Positions 53,125 to 62,763 are shown, counted from the stretch's first letter. The stretch is DNA of 64,000 bases from Velocimicrobium porci (GCF_009696045.1 NZ_VUMT01000014.1:19654-83653); one strand, 5' to 3'. Numbers and translations: made by a program. The notes: a model not told the origin generated them from the letters alone.

Positions 53125-53940
53125 ATGGTACGTTCATTATGGACAGGTGCATCCGGTATGATAGCCCAACAGACAAATGTAGATACAATAGCAAACAATT
53201 TGGCTAATATTAATACAACCGGTTATAAAAAAGAAGCTGCTGAATTTAAGTCTTTGTTATATCAGACAATTCAGGAAGTTTCTACTGACAGTAATGGAAA
53301 AGAAAAGCCGGTTGGTGTGCAGGTAGGTCTTGGAGTACGTAACTCGGCAATCACTTCTCAGTTCACACAGGGGGCAATTAATGAAACCGGTGGAACTTGG
53401 GATTTTGCAATTGCAGGGGAAGGATTTTTTGCAGTACAGATGGAAGACGGAAGTACTGGATATACAAGAAGTGGAAATTTTCAGATGTCAATAGGAACAT
53501 CTGGAACTACGCTATGTGATTCAAGTGGACGTCCGGTATTGGACACAAATGGAGCACCGATTGTATTAGATTCTACTATGTCCCCAAGTAAATTGACGGT
53601 GGATACAAATGGAAGGCTAATGTATCCTGATGCAACAGGAAATGCTCAGCCAATTGGAGTTCAGATCGGATTGGTACAGTTCAATAACCCGGCAGGTCTT
53701 AATAAGGTATCGGATAGCATTTATCAGGAATCACCTGCTTCAGGGACAGCGAGATGGGAAGCAAATGAAGCGGTATTAAAGAAAAGTGAATTACGTCAAG
53801 GGTATATTGAAGCATCAAATGTACAGGCTGCCGATGAGATGGTTAATTTGATTATTGCACAGAGAGCATATGAAATGAATTCAAAGGTTATTACAGCTTC
53901 TGATACAATGCTTCAACAGGCAAATAATCTGAGAAGCTAG
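53125..53940 (+). CDS. flgG: Flagellar basal-body rod protein FlgG type (FlhP)
   Basis: The 271-residue protein has MVRSLWTGASGMIAQQTNVD then TIANNLANINTTGYKKE, the FAIAGEGFFAV motif and the C-terminal EASNVQAADEMVNLIIAQR and AYEMNSKVITASD. It builds the distal rod. 28 bases behind the FlhO-type gene. Confidence 0.95.
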   Translation: MVRSLWTGASGMIAQQTNVDTIANNLANINTTGYKKEAAEFKSLLYQTIQEVSTDSNGKEKPVGVQVGLGVRNSAITSQFTQGAINETGGTWDFAIAGEGFFAVQMEDGSTGYTRSGNFQMSIGTSGTTLCDSSGRPVLDTNGAPIVLDSTMSPSKLTVDTNGRLMYPDATGNAQPIGVQIGLVQFNNPAGLNKVSDSIYQESPASGTARWEANEAVLKKSELRQGYIEASNVQAADEMVNLIIAQRAYEMNSKVITASDTMLQQANNLRS

Positions 53941-53967
53941 TGGAAGTCTTGATAGGAGGAATTGGCT

Positions 53968-54309
53968 ATGAGTATTTCGATTAATAGCAATACATTATAT
54001 AATAGTTATTTAAACAGTGCTTCAGATATTTCCTCAAAAACAGATAAATTGCAAGACACACTGACGAATTCAGATTTATCAAATGCAGACGATGAAGAGT
54101 TAATGGAAGTGTGTAAAAGCTTTGAATCCTATTTTGTAGAGCAGGTTTTTAAGGAAATGAAAAAGACCGTACATAGCAGTGATGATGACAATGAATATAT
54201 GCAATATTTTGGAGATATGCTGACACAGACTTATTCAGAGTCAGTAACAGATAGCGGACAGCTTGGACTTGCGCAACTTTTATATGAGTCTATGAAACGG
54301 AATCAATAA
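53968..54309 (+). CDS. flgJ: FlgJ-like rod-binding protein
   Basis: The 113-residue protein matches the N-terminal rod-capping domain of FlgJ without the muramidase domain (MEVCKSFESYFVEQVFKEMK, MQYFGDMLTQTYSESVTDSG, LGLAQLLYESMKR). It helps rod assembly. The ATG at 53968 is 7 bases after AGGAGG. It is the last gene of the flagellar run, before a strong terminator. Confidence 0.88.
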   Translation: MSISINSNTLYNSYLNSASDISSKTDKLQDTLTNSDLSNADDEELMEVCKSFESYFVEQVFKEMKKTVHSSDDDNEYMQYFGDMLTQTYSESVTDSGQLGLAQLLYESMKRNQ

Positions 54310-54316
54310 TAAACAA

Positions 54317-54365
54317 GGCTGCAAAAAGAACCAGATTTGATACGGTTTCTTTTGCAGCTTTTTCA
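54317..54365 (+). terminator. Terminator after the flgJ gene
   Basis: GCTGCAAAAAGAACC and GGTTTCTTTTGCAGC form a long stem, followed by TTTTTC. Confidence 0.8.
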
Positions 54366-54400
54366 GTATAAATTATAAAATTGTGAGGATGAGATAGAAC

Positions 54401-56623
54401 GTGGCAGAGAGCTTTGAAGGTTATGTAGAGCGGATTGTATTTCGCAATGCAGAAAACGGTTATACAGTGTTAAGTCTTTCACAAGAGCAAGAAGAACTAA
54501 CTTGTGTTGGAACATTTACTTTTATTAATGAAGGGGAATATATAGAAGTTACCGGAACTTTGGTAGAACATCAGCTGTATGGTGAGCAACTAAAGGTAGA
54601 AAGCTATCAGGTGAAAGAGCCGGAAGATGCGGTGTCAATGGAACGCTATTTAGGTTCCGGGGCAATTAAAGGGGTAGGTCCGGCTTTGGCAGCAAGAATT
54701 GTTAAAAAGTTTAAGCTGGATTCCTTTCGGGTCATTGAAGAAGAACCAGAGCGTCTTGCAGAAATAAAAGGAATCAGTGAAAGGAAAGCCAGGGAAATTG
54801 CAGAGCAGTTTGAAGATAAGCGGGAGATGCGGAATGCAATGATGTTTTTGCAGCAGTACGGAATTTCAAATAGTCTTGGGCTTAAAATATATAATGAATA
54901 TGGACCTACGATATACCATGTTTTAAAAGAAAATCCGTACCGACTTGCGGAGGACATAAAAGGTGTTGGATTTAAGCTGGCGGATGAAATTGCACGGAAA
55001 GCAGGAATCAATGTGAATGCCGATTTTCGTGTGAAGGCTGGAATTATATATACGCTTAGCCTTGCGAGTCAATCCGGGCATACGTATGTACCAGAGGACT
55101 TATTGATTCGGAAAGCTTCAGAATTATTGGGACTTACCATTGAGGAGATAGAAAAGCACCTGACCGACATGGCACTTGACAAAAGATTAGTAATGAAAGA
55201 AACAGAAGAGGGGAAAGCCATTTATAACTCAACGCTTTATTATATGGAAATGAATTGTGCCAGAATGCTTTTGGATCTTAATCTGAGCTATCAGGTAGAT
55301 ATACCGGCAATGGAAAGAAGAATCTTGGGGATTGAAGAATTAGATGAAATTGAGCTGGATGAAATGCAAAGGGCAGCAGTAGTGGAGGGAAGTAGAAATG
55401 GTGTTCTTATTATTACCGGAGGTCCCGGAACGGGAAAAACAACAACAATTAATACATTAATCCGTCTATTTGAATCAGAGGGAATGGACATTATGCTCGG
55501 AGCACCAACAGGAAGGGCTGCAAAAAGAATGTCAGAAACAACAGGATACGAAGCTCAGACAATTCATCGGATGCTTGAATTAAAGGCTTCTGTTGAAGAT
55601 GGTGAAGGTATGCACTTTGAGAGAAATGAAACGAATCCACTGGAAACGGATGTGATTATTATAGATGAAATGTCGATGGTTGACATTTATCTGTTTCATG
55701 CTTTGCTAAAGGCACTTGTTGTCGGTACCCGTTTGATTTTGGTAGGGGATATCAATCAGCTTCCATCCGTTGGACCGGGAAATGTTTTAAGGGATATTAT
55801 TGATTCAAAAAGTTTTCCGGTTGTAGAGTTAAAAAAGATTTTCAGACAGGCGGCGGAAAGTGACATTGTTTTAAATGCACATAAAATAAACGAGGGGAAA
55901 CAAATTGCTCTTGATAATAAAAGTATGGATTTTTTTATGTTGCAGCGTATGGATGTGAACCAGATTATAAGTGTAGTTATTCAGTTAATACAAGAAAAAA
56001 TGCCGCGTTATGTTCATGCGGAACCTTATGATATACAGGTTTTAACACCGATGAGAAAAGGTGAATTAGGGGTGGAACGGTTAAACAGAATATTACAGCA
56101 GTACCTAAATCCTCCGGATGAAAGCAAGAAAGAGAAAGAAATTGCAGGTGGAATTTTCCGTGAGGGTGATAAAGTGATGCAGGTAAAAAACAATTACCAG
56201 CTTGAATGGGAGCTAACAAACTCTTATGGAATTGTCGTTGAAAAGGGGACAGGAGTATTTAATGGAGATTGTGGAATTATAAAAGAGATTAATTTTTTTG
56301 CAGAGCTTGTGACGGTTCAATTTGAAGAAGAAAAGCTTGTCGAATATCGTTTTACTGATTTGGATGAACTGGAATTGGCATATGCAGTTACGGTTCATAA
56401 ATCGCAGGGAAGTGAATACCCTGCTGTTGTAATTCCGGTTTTGTCAGGTCCCAGAATGTTGTTTACAAGGAATATTTTATATACAGCAGTGACAAGGGCA
56501 AAAAGTTGTGTAACTTTAGTTGGAAATAGTGAAGTTATAAAATATATGATAGAAAATGTGAACAATCAGAAGCGATATACAAGCTTAGACAAGCGAATTG
56601 AAGAAATGAATGGAATGATTTAG
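54401..56623 (+). CDS. recD2: RecD2-type DNA helicase
   Basis: The 740-residue protein has the N-terminal region with HhH-like motifs (about 95-160: IKGVGPALAARIVKKF, IKGISERKAREIAEQF), Walker A GGPGTGKTTTI at about residue 340, Walker B IIIDEMSMVD at about 418, and the C-terminal motif AYAVTVHKSQGSEYP. It is the RecB/C-independent form (RecD2), a 5'-3' helicase in DNA repair. Starts at GTG. Confidence 0.95.
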   Translation: MAESFEGYVERIVFRNAENGYTVLSLSQEQEELTCVGTFTFINEGEYIEVTGTLVEHQLYGEQLKVESYQVKEPEDAVSMERYLGSGAIKGVGPALAARIVKKFKLDSFRVIEEEPERLAEIKGISERKAREIAEQFEDKREMRNAMMFLQQYGISNSLGLKIYNEYGPTIYHVLKENPYRLAEDIKGVGFKLADEIARKAGINVNADFRVKAGIIYTLSLASQSGHTYVPEDLLIRKASELLGLTIEEIEKHLTDMALDKRLVMKETEEGKAIYNSTLYYMEMNCARMLLDLNLSYQVDIPAMERRILGIEELDEIELDEMQRAAVVEGSRNGVLIITGGPGTGKTTTINTLIRLFESEGMDIMLGAPTGRAAKRMSETTGYEAQTIHRMLELKASVEDGEGMHFERNETNPLETDVIIIDEMSMVDIYLFHALLKALVVGTRLILVGDINQLPSVGPGNVLRDIIDSKSFPVVELKKIFRQAAESDIVLNAHKINEGKQIALDNKSMDFFMLQRMDVNQIISVVIQLIQEKMPRYVHAEPYDIQVLTPMRKGELGVERLNRILQQYLNPPDESKKEKEIAGGIFREGDKVMQVKNNYQLEWELTNSYGIVVEKGTGVFNGDCGIIKEINFFAELVTVQFEEEKLVEYRFTDLDELELAYAVTVHKSQGSEYPAVVIPVLSGPRMLFTRNILYTAVTRAKSCVTLVGNSEVIKYMIENVNNQKRYTSLDKRIEEMNGMI

Positions 56624-56726
56624 CTAAATTGTTAGTGCAATTTGACGTAAATTGAGTTATAATAACTCTATAATAATATCTCATTAATAGAGTGGTTAGA
56701 AAGAAGAGATAAGGAGAACAAGTATT

Positions 56727-57644
56727 ATGAAAAAAATAACATTGGTTGTCATGGCTGCTGGTATTGGAAGCCGGTATGGTGGAGTAAAGCAGCTAGAGCC
56801 AGTTGGTACAAGCGGGGAGATTATATTAGATTATTCTGTATATGATGCAATTAAAGCAGGATTTAAAAAGGTTATATTTATTATTAGAAAAGATATTGAA
56901 GAAGATTTCAAGGAAATAATTGGAGATCGTTTGGCAAAGTATGTGGAAGTAGAATACGTAATTCAGGAGCTTAACGATCTTCCAAAAGGATATACACAAC
57001 CAGCAGAGCGAACAAAACCATGGGGAACTGGACAGGCAGTTTTGTGTTGTAAGGAGTTGATTCATGAGCCATTCGCAGTTATTAATGCAGATGATTATTA
57101 TGGAAAAGAAGCATTTGTGCGGATAAAGGAGTTTTTGGAGAATCCAGGAAGTTCCGATAAAAAGTATAATTTTTGTATGGCAGGATTTCGGTTAGGAAAT
57201 ACACTTAGTGAGCATGGTACTGTTACAAGAGGAGTTTGTAAGGTAAATGAAAAAAATATTTTAATTGATATTGAGGAAACAAAAAATATTGAAAAGAAAA
57301 AGGATCATGCAGAAGCGAATGGATTTAAAATTCCATTTGAACAGCCGGTTTCAATGAATATGTGGGGCTTTACTCCTGAATTTATGGATGAATTAGAAGT
57401 TCGTTTCCAACAGTTTTTGGAAGAAATAAGAGCTGGTGAAAAAGATAGTTGTAATTCTGAATATTTACTTCCTATTATTATTGGTGATATGATTAAGGAA
57501 GATATTGTACAGGTATCTGTGTTGGATACACAAGACAAGTGGTTTGGTGTTACATATAAAGAAGATAAGGAATATGTAGTGAAAGCTTTTCGTAAACTAG
57601 TAGAAGAAGGTGCATATCCAAAGCAGTTATTTGAAGGTAAGTAA
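56727..57644 (+). CDS. NDP-sugar-type nucleotidyltransferase
   Basis: The 305-residue protein starts MKKITLVVMAAGIGSRYGGV, the N-terminal signature of nucleotidyltransferases (G-x-G-x-R), and has VINADDYYGKEAF with the metal-binding Asp pair. The sugar is not clear. The gene ends 11 bases before comF; both may be in the same transcript. Confidence 0.8.
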   Translation: MKKITLVVMAAGIGSRYGGVKQLEPVGTSGEIILDYSVYDAIKAGFKKVIFIIRKDIEEDFKEIIGDRLAKYVEVEYVIQELNDLPKGYTQPAERTKPWGTGQAVLCCKELIHEPFAVINADDYYGKEAFVRIKEFLENPGSSDKKYNFCMAGFRLGNTLSEHGTVTRGVCKVNEKNILIDIEETKNIEKKKDHAEANGFKIPFEQPVSMNMWGFTPEFMDELEVRFQQFLEEIRAGEKDSCNSEYLLPIIIGDMIKEDIVQVSVLDTQDKWFGVTYKEDKEYVVKAFRKLVEEGAYPKQLFEGK

Positions 57645-57655
57645 GGGAGAAAGGT

Positions 57656-58375
57656 TTGGAAAAAAGTGTAGTAGAGGAACTATTGGACTTAATATATCCA
57701 CCAAGATGTCCAATATGTGGCAATATTACAGATGATAAAATCAATTACGTATGTAAGACTTGTAAGAATAAATTACATTCGATAAAAGAACCCCGTTGCA
57801 TGAAATGCAGTAAGCCTATTTTAAATGAAGAAACGGAATATTGTTATGATTGTGAAAAAAGATTATTTCATTATGATAGAGGAATGGCTTTGTGGATTTA
57901 TGATGATATAATGAAAAAGTCCATTGGTGATTTTAAGTATCATGGAAGAAAAGAATATAGTAAGTTTTATGGAAAAGCTTTAGCAGAAGAATATGGTAAT
58001 TGGGTACAGTCAATTGATGCAGATGCGTTAATTCCGGTGCCATTACATAAACAAAAACAAAAAGCCAGAGGATATAATCAGGCAGAGCTTATTGCGAAGG
58101 AAGTCGGTGCAAGAATAAAAGTGCCGGTGAGGACAGATATTTTGTATCGGCAGCATTACACAATGCCACAGAAAGAACTAAATGATGTGGAGAGGCGTAA
58201 AAATTTAGCAAGAGCTTTTCAGGTAAAAAAGGATATCTTTTTTCTGAAAAAAATTATATTGGTCGACGATATCTATACAACAGGAAGTACAATAGAGGCA
58301 TGTACAAATGTATTGTTAGAACATGGGATACAGCAGGTATATTTTCTGAGTGTTTGTATAGGAAAAGGATTTTAA
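57656..58375 (+). CDS. comF: ComF-family phosphoribosyltransferase-like protein
   Basis: The 239-residue protein has a zinc finger (RCPICGN ... CKTCKN ... CMKCSKP ... CYDC) and a phosphoribosyltransferase domain (IPVPLHKQKQKARGYNQAEL and ILVDDIYTTGSTIEACTNVL). It belongs to ComFC, which takes part in DNA uptake in competent cells. It begins at TTG after GGGAGAAAGG. It is followed 13 bases later by yvyF, as in B. subtilis comFC-yvyF. Confidence 0.92.
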   Translation: MEKSVVEELLDLIYPPRCPICGNITDDKINYVCKTCKNKLHSIKEPRCMKCSKPILNEETEYCYDCEKRLFHYDRGMALWIYDDIMKKSIGDFKYHGRKEYSKFYGKALAEEYGNWVQSIDADALIPVPLHKQKQKARGYNQAELIAKEVGARIKVPVRTDILYRQHYTMPQKELNDVERRKNLARAFQVKKDIFFLKKIILVDDIYTTGSTIEACTNVLLEHGIQQVYFLSVCIGKGF

Positions 58376-58388
58376 GGAGGAAATAGAA

Positions 58389-58802
58389 ATGGATGTTAGG
58401 AATTGTAGAGAATGTGGCAGATTATTTAATTATACATCAGGTGGTTCACCAATTTGTCCTGCCTGTGCGAAAAAATTAGAAGAAAAATTTGCCGTAGTAA
58501 AACAATATATATATGATCATCCGGGTGTAGGAATTCAAGAGGTATCCGAAGAAAACGATGTATCAATTAACATGATTAAAAAATGGGTTCGCGAAGAAAG
58601 ATTAACATTTGCAGAAGGTTCAGCAGTTGGAATTGAATGTGAGTGCTGCGGAAAGACAATTTTAAGTGGTCGCTATTGTGAAGAATGTAAAAAGAAAGTA
58701 GCAAATCAACTAGGAAGTGCTTATGGAAGTGCTACCCATGCTGCACCTGCTCAAAAGAAAAAGACGGATGGAAATCCAAAGATGAGATTTTTAAATAATT
58801 AG
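58389..58802 (+). CDS. yvyF: YvyF-like flagellar operon protein
   Basis: The 137-residue protein has N- and C-terminal zinc knuckles (NCRECGRLFNY ... CPAC; CECCGKTILSGRYCEEC) and a helix-turn-helix-like centre (IQEVSEENDVSINMIKKWV). It matches the YvyF/TIGR03826 family of the flagellar operon in Firmicutes. AAGGAGG is 9 bases before the ATG. Confidence 0.88.
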   Translation: MDVRNCRECGRLFNYTSGGSPICPACAKKLEEKFAVVKQYIYDHPGVGIQEVSEENDVSINMIKKWVREERLTFAEGSAVGIECECCGKTILSGRYCEECKKKVANQLGSAYGSATHAAPAQKKKTDGNPKMRFLNN

Positions 58803-58837
58803 AAATGGTTGTATTGGGATTGGATTAGGAGGTGGCA

Positions 58838-59311
58838 GTGATAAGAACTAAAGTCGTCAATGTTTTTCAAGCTTTTGATGGAGCGTTTATATTACTGACA
58901 GAAAGCCTTTCTTCTATTATATTAGAGCATTGTTTGGACGATAAAGATACTATACAGGATTATAAAATGTTTGTTATTCGTACAAAAGGTATTTTTGAAT
59001 CCTATATCCAGATTGCGATAGAGGACCATTTGCTGGGAGGCATAGTGAATGCAATCAGTAAAGGGAAAAAATTAGATGAAACGGAAAGAATTCTGTATAT
59101 AATGGAATATCTAAATATTGTATGTGGCAGGGCATTGTCAGAAATAAACAATCAAGTAGGAAAATCATCCAGATTGACGGTACCACAGTATATTCGTGAT
59201 GTAACCTATGAGGAGCCGTTTTTGGATGGCGAACAGGAAAACTTGTTTTTTGATAGTGAATATGGAAAGATGAATGTTTCTATCACATATCATTATGATA
59301 GTGAAAGATGA
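58838..59311 (+). CDS. CheX-like protein
   Basis: The 157-residue protein is similar in order to the CheX/CheC-type phosphatases: a helix with IILEHCL, then AISKGKKLDETERI, ILYIMEYLNIVCGRALSEIN and KSSRLTVPQYIRDVTYEEP. Such proteins dephosphorylate CheY. The start at GTG 58838 follows AGGAGG (5 bases). It is followed 21 bases later by a cheY-type gene, which supports the pairing. Confidence 0.7.
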   Translation: MIRTKVVNVFQAFDGAFILLTESLSSIILEHCLDDKDTIQDYKMFVIRTKGIFESYIQIAIEDHLLGGIVNAISKGKKLDETERILYIMEYLNIVCGRALSEINNQVGKSSRLTVPQYIRDVTYEEPFLDGEQENLFFDSEYGKMNVSITYHYDSER

Positions 59312-59332
59312 TAATCAAAGGAGGACTTAAGA

Positions 59333-59701
59333 ATGAAGAAGACAATCTTAGTTATTGATGATTCACCATTTGCTTCTCAACAAATTAAAGATGTAGTAGA
59401 GGAACATGGTTACGAAGTTATTGACTATGCAAGAAACGGAGAAGAAGGAATTGAAAAATATAAAGAAATTCATCCTGATTTTGTTATATTAGATATTATA
59501 ATGCCGGGAATCGGTGGATTAGAAACAGCCGAAATTTTGTTAAAAGAAGACCCAAAGGCTAAAATTATGATGTTAAGTTCACTATGTGATTCCGGAACAT
59601 TAGAAGAGGTAAAAAGTATCGGATTAAAATATTTGATTCCGAAACCACTAGATGAAGACGTTTTACTTGCAACGTTGGAATTATTAAAAAAGAACGGTTA
59701 A
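59333..59701 (+). CDS. CheY-like single-domain response regulator
   Basis: The 122-residue protein is a receiver domain alone: DDSPFA acidic pair, phospho-acceptor Asp54 in ILDIIMPG, the conserved Thr/Ser in MMLSSLCDS and Lys in IPKPLDE. GGAGG is 8 bases upstream. With the CheX-like gene it forms a small signalling unit. Confidence 0.92.
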   Translation: MKKTILVIDDSPFASQQIKDVVEEHGYEVIDYARNGEEGIEKYKEIHPDFVILDIIMPGIGGLETAEILLKEDPKAKIMMLSSLCDSGTLEEVKSIGLKYLIPKPLDEDVLLATLELLKKNG

Positions 59702-59721
59702 GGTTTTGCGCCAAAGATTAG

Positions 59722-59767
59722 AAGGATAGCTGTATTGTTTAAATAAAACAATGCAGCTATCCTTTTT
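59722..59767 (+). terminator. Terminator after the cheY-like gene
   Basis: AAGGATAGCTGTATTGTTT pairs with AACAATGCAGCTATCCTT, with a T-run. It also serves the converging cvfB gene. Confidence 0.88.
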
Positions 59768-59776
59768 AGTATTAGA

Positions 59777-60619
59777 TTACTTTTTAATAAGGCAAATTCC
59801 ATTCTCTGTCAATTCGATTTTTTTCTCTTTTAATAGATGACCTACTGCCCGCTTGAAAGAAGCTTTACTAAGGTGCAGTACTTTTTTTATTTCTTCTGGT
59901 GAACTTTTGTCGTGGAGTGGAAGGAAACCATTGTGGTTAACTAATTCTTGATAGATAAGTTCACTGTCGCTTCCAATTTGCTTGTAAGATTTTTCACGTA
60001 AACTTAAATTCATTTTTCCATCTTCACGAAGAGAGGTAATTCGGGCATGTACAATATCGCCGGGTACCAACGGTGAAACAAGCTCTTTTTTGGGAATTAG
60101 TCCGGAATATTGATTGTCTACAGCAACAAAGGCACCAAAATTTTTGCTTGTTTCATATATTGTTCCGGTAACATGATCCTCTTTCTTATATGGATGGTTA
60201 GGTTTTAAATAATTGTAAACATTCATTGTAGCACACAGACGATGGCTTTTATCAATGTATAAACTAACCAATACATGTTCCCCTTTTTTTACACGACGAG
60301 TTTGTTCTTTAAATGGAAGTAAGAGGTCTTTTGCAAGTCCCCAGTTTAAAAATGCACCAATTTGGCTTGTTTCAATAACTTCCAGAACTGCAAGTTCATG
60401 AAGTGTAATTAGAGGAGTCTGAGTTGTTGCAATCAAACGGTCTTCGGAATCTTTATAAATAAATACGGATAAAAGATCTCCAATTTGACATTGTTCTGGA
60501 ACCTGATTTTTTGGAAGCAGTACTTTTTCTTGGTCAGTGGAACCTTTTGGGTGGAGGTAAAGGCCATTACCTGTCTTTTTTAGTACTTCTAATTCTTGTA
60601 TTATTCCTAATTCTATCAT
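59777..60619 (-). CDS. cvfB: CvfB-family S1-domain RNA-binding protein
   Basis: The 280-residue protein has S1-like domains (about 1-70, 75-140, 145-215: VTGTIYETSKNFGAFVAVDN, DIVHARITSLREDGKMNLSL) and a winged-helix end (about 220-280: SPEEIKKVLHLSKASFKRAV). It matches CvfB/YitL, an RNA-binding virulence regulator in staphylococci. The start overlaps the end of the thioesterase gene by four bases (ATGA). Confidence 0.92.
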   Translation of the reverse strand: MIELGIIQELEVLKKTGNGLYLHPKGSTDQEKVLLPKNQVPEQCQIGDLLSVFIYKDSEDRLIATTQTPLITLHELAVLEVIETSQIGAFLNWGLAKDLLLPFKEQTRRVKKGEHVLVSLYIDKSHRLCATMNVYNYLKPNHPYKKEDHVTGTIYETSKNFGAFVAVDNQYSGLIPKKELVSPLVPGDIVHARITSLREDGKMNLSLREKSYKQIGSDSELIYQELVNHNGFLPLHDKSSPEEIKKVLHLSKASFKRAVGHLLKEKKIELTENGICLIKK

Positions 60620-61332
60620 ATATGTTTCCTTTCTTTAAATTCAACAGTTGCATAAATTTTCCCTTCCTTATTGGCAAGTATTACAGTAAAGAGAGAGTCT
60701 TCTTGTGAGATTTTTGGAACTAATAAATCTCCAAGATGTGCAGAGTTTTTATATTCTGCCCGCATTTGCCTGATTGGAAAATCATTAGGCAAGAAACTTT
60801 CTGCTATTCTGATATATTGTCCGTTATTCATATGATTATTTGTGTCAATATAGGAGGGGAGAACGGGAATTACAGTTTGCGTCTGACAATCAGCCGGAAC
60901 TGTAATTTTTCTGTTTTCATAATTCATAGGGTATGGAGGTTCAATGCTATAAGGGGATGTGATTTCATTTGTTAGTCTTACGGGACGTAAACGGTTCATA
61001 TCCATATAAATCCAAATAGAATTAGCATAAGCACATGTCTGGTCATTGGAATCTTTTAATATAAAATTTCGGTTACCATATAAACCATTAAATTTGGAAG
61101 CCCATGTTCCAACAGTTACGTGCTCGCCTAACTGCGGAAAGCGTTCAACAACGATTTGCCATGAGGTGAGAATCCAAGCCCGATTGTTTTTATTCAGATA
61201 GGAAAGCCCGATATTTAAATCTTCGGATTGGAATGTACTGCAATCCTGAAAATAATTGGTGAGTCCTGTCATAGTGAGGAATCCTTCGCGGTCCACTTCA
61301 CTATAACGAATTCTACTGTTTAGTGTATACAT
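60616..61332 (-). CDS. Acyl-ACP thioesterase
   Basis: The 238-residue protein has two hotdog repeats of the FatA type (SEVDREGFLTMTGLTNYFQD and the second with SYIDTNNHMNNGQYIRIAES, where Asn and His are the catalytic residues, followed by an acidic/Cys-free site). It releases fatty acids from acyl carrier protein. It is upstream of cvfB in the same operon. Confidence 0.88.
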   Translation of the reverse strand: MYTLNSRIRYSEVDREGFLTMTGLTNYFQDCSTFQSEDLNIGLSYLNKNNRAWILTSWQIVVERFPQLGEHVTVGTWASKFNGLYGNRNFILKDSNDQTCAYANSIWIYMDMNRLRPVRLTNEITSPYSIEPPYPMNYENRKITVPADCQTQTVIPVLPSYIDTNNHMNNGQYIRIAESFLPNDFPIRQMRAEYKNSAHLGDLLVPKISQEDSLFTVILANKEGKIYATVEFKERKHI

Positions 61333-61426
61333 AAAAACCTCCTGATATAAATACTCTTAGCTAATTATAGCATTATTAGAAAAAAAAACTAGTGAAATCA
61401 GGAAAAAAATAGTATAATAAATTAAA

Positions 61427-61499
61427 ATGACAGGAGCACAAAGTGCGTAGTCGTCCGTAGTTATCAGGGGGTAAAATATCTTTTGACCCCAACATCTTA
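61427..61499 (-). repeat. 73 bp dispersed repeat, copy 2 of 2
   Basis: Reverse complement of 21961-22033 with a few differences; begins ATGACAGGAGCACAAAGTGC and ends CCCCAACATCTTA. It lies between the divergent thioesterase gene and the small gene at 61521, where promoters for both would be expected. Confidence 0.8.
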
Positions 61500-61520
61500 A
61501 AAAAATTAGGAGGTTATCAT

Positions 61521-61760
61521 ATGAAGATTAAAAACATAAAAGATGTTGATAAGTTTTTTCAAGTAATCGATAGTTGTAAGGGAAAAGTGGAATTAGTATC
61601 GGATGAAGGAGATCGTTTAAACTTAAAATCTAAATTGTCGCAGTATATTTCTCTTGCAAAAGTATTTTCGGATGGTTCTATCAGTGAATTAGAAGTAATT
61701 GCATATGAACCGGAAGATGTAGATAAACTTCTAAAATTTATGGTAAATGGTGGAGAGTAA
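61521..61760 (+). CDS. Unknown conserved-looking 79-residue protein
   Basis: The protein (MKIKNIKDVDKFFQVIDSCK) is acidic and soluble with LVSDEGDRLNLKSKL and YEPEDVDKLLKFM. Such small proteins are common in Lachnospiraceae, but I do not know the function. AGGAGG is 9 bases before the ATG; its stop overlaps the CPBP gene start (TAATG). Confidence 0.75.
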   Translation: MKIKNIKDVDKFFQVIDSCKGKVELVSDEGDRLNLKSKLSQYISLAKVFSDGSISELEVIAYEPEDVDKLLKFMVNGGE

Positions 61761-62674
61761 TGAGTCAGATAAAAAAAGTAAATAATATATTTTTGATAAC
61801 AGTTATGTTTGCAGTAGGAGGTTCCTTATTTATGGGAGCCTTCTCTGTTGGCAAAGATAATGAATTATTTAGTCTGCTTGCAGCACAGCTTTTATATGTG
61901 ATACCTGCAATCTTATATCTTAAATCAAGTGGCGGGAATATAAAAGAACGTTTGCGGTTTAATCGAATCAAAGGAAGTACAATGATTCTTTTGATTTTAT
62001 TTTCCTATCTTATTACTCCGTTATTAACATATTTAAATATCGTGTCAATGTTATTTTCAAAAAATATGATTCAAAATACAATTGACGGAATTGTAAAAAA
62101 TTATCCAATGGCAGTTGGAATTATTGCAGTAGGTCTGATACCTTGTATCTTGGAAGAAACGATATACAGAGGGGTCTTTTTTAATGAATACCGAAAAATA
62201 AATCCAAGAAAAGGAATTTTAATAAGTGGTTTTCTATTTGGATTGATGCATATGAACTGGAATCAGTTTGTTTATGCATTTGTAATGGGAATGATTTTTG
62301 CAGTTCTGGTAGAAGCCAGTGATTCAATAATAGCATCTATGATTGTGCATTTTACAATAAATACTACATCTGTGGTAACCGCATATATACAGTCAGAAAT
62401 GGCATTTGTAACTGCTCCAAATGAAATGGTTTTGGAAGAAGAACAATTAAAAATGTATCTGTGCAATTATTGGATTGTAGTAGTATTTTTCGGAATTTTG
62501 GCATTTTTCCTGTTAAAACAGATTGCTAAGAATCAAGGAAGAAAAGAAGAATTAAATGCTCTTTTTTTCAATAATGGAAAAGAAAAAGAAGTGCAGGCGC
62601 CATTTTTCACTTTGCCGTTAGTATTGGGAAGTTTGATTTGTATTTTTATTATGATTGGTGTAGAAGTATTGTAA
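61760..62674 (+). CDS. CPBP-family intramembrane protease
   Basis: The 304-residue protein has eight or so membrane segments and the CPBP (Abi) motifs EETIYRG (EExxxR), SGFLFGLMHMNWNQF (FxxxH) and VHFTINT (HxxxN). These form the metal-dependent intramembrane protease active site. The family includes prenyl-protein proteases and bacteriocin immunity proteins; the substrate is unknown. It overlaps the preceding small gene by one base. Confidence 0.9.
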   Translation: MSQIKKVNNIFLITVMFAVGGSLFMGAFSVGKDNELFSLLAAQLLYVIPAILYLKSSGGNIKERLRFNRIKGSTMILLILFSYLITPLLTYLNIVSMLFSKNMIQNTIDGIVKNYPMAVGIIAVGLIPCILEETIYRGVFFNEYRKINPRKGILISGFLFGLMHMNWNQFVYAFVMGMIFAVLVEASDSIIASMIVHFTINTTSVVTAYIQSEMAFVTAPNEMVLEEEQLKMYLCNYWIVVVFFGILAFFLLKQIAKNQGRKEELNALFFNNGKEKEVQAPFFTLPLVLGSLICIFIMIGVEVL

Positions 62675-62763
62675 ATATAGTTTTTTTTGTGAGTTAGTCA
62701 TATAGAAAAAATAAAAATTGGCGTATAATAAGTGTAAAGTAAAAAGAAAGGGATTGTGAAGAC

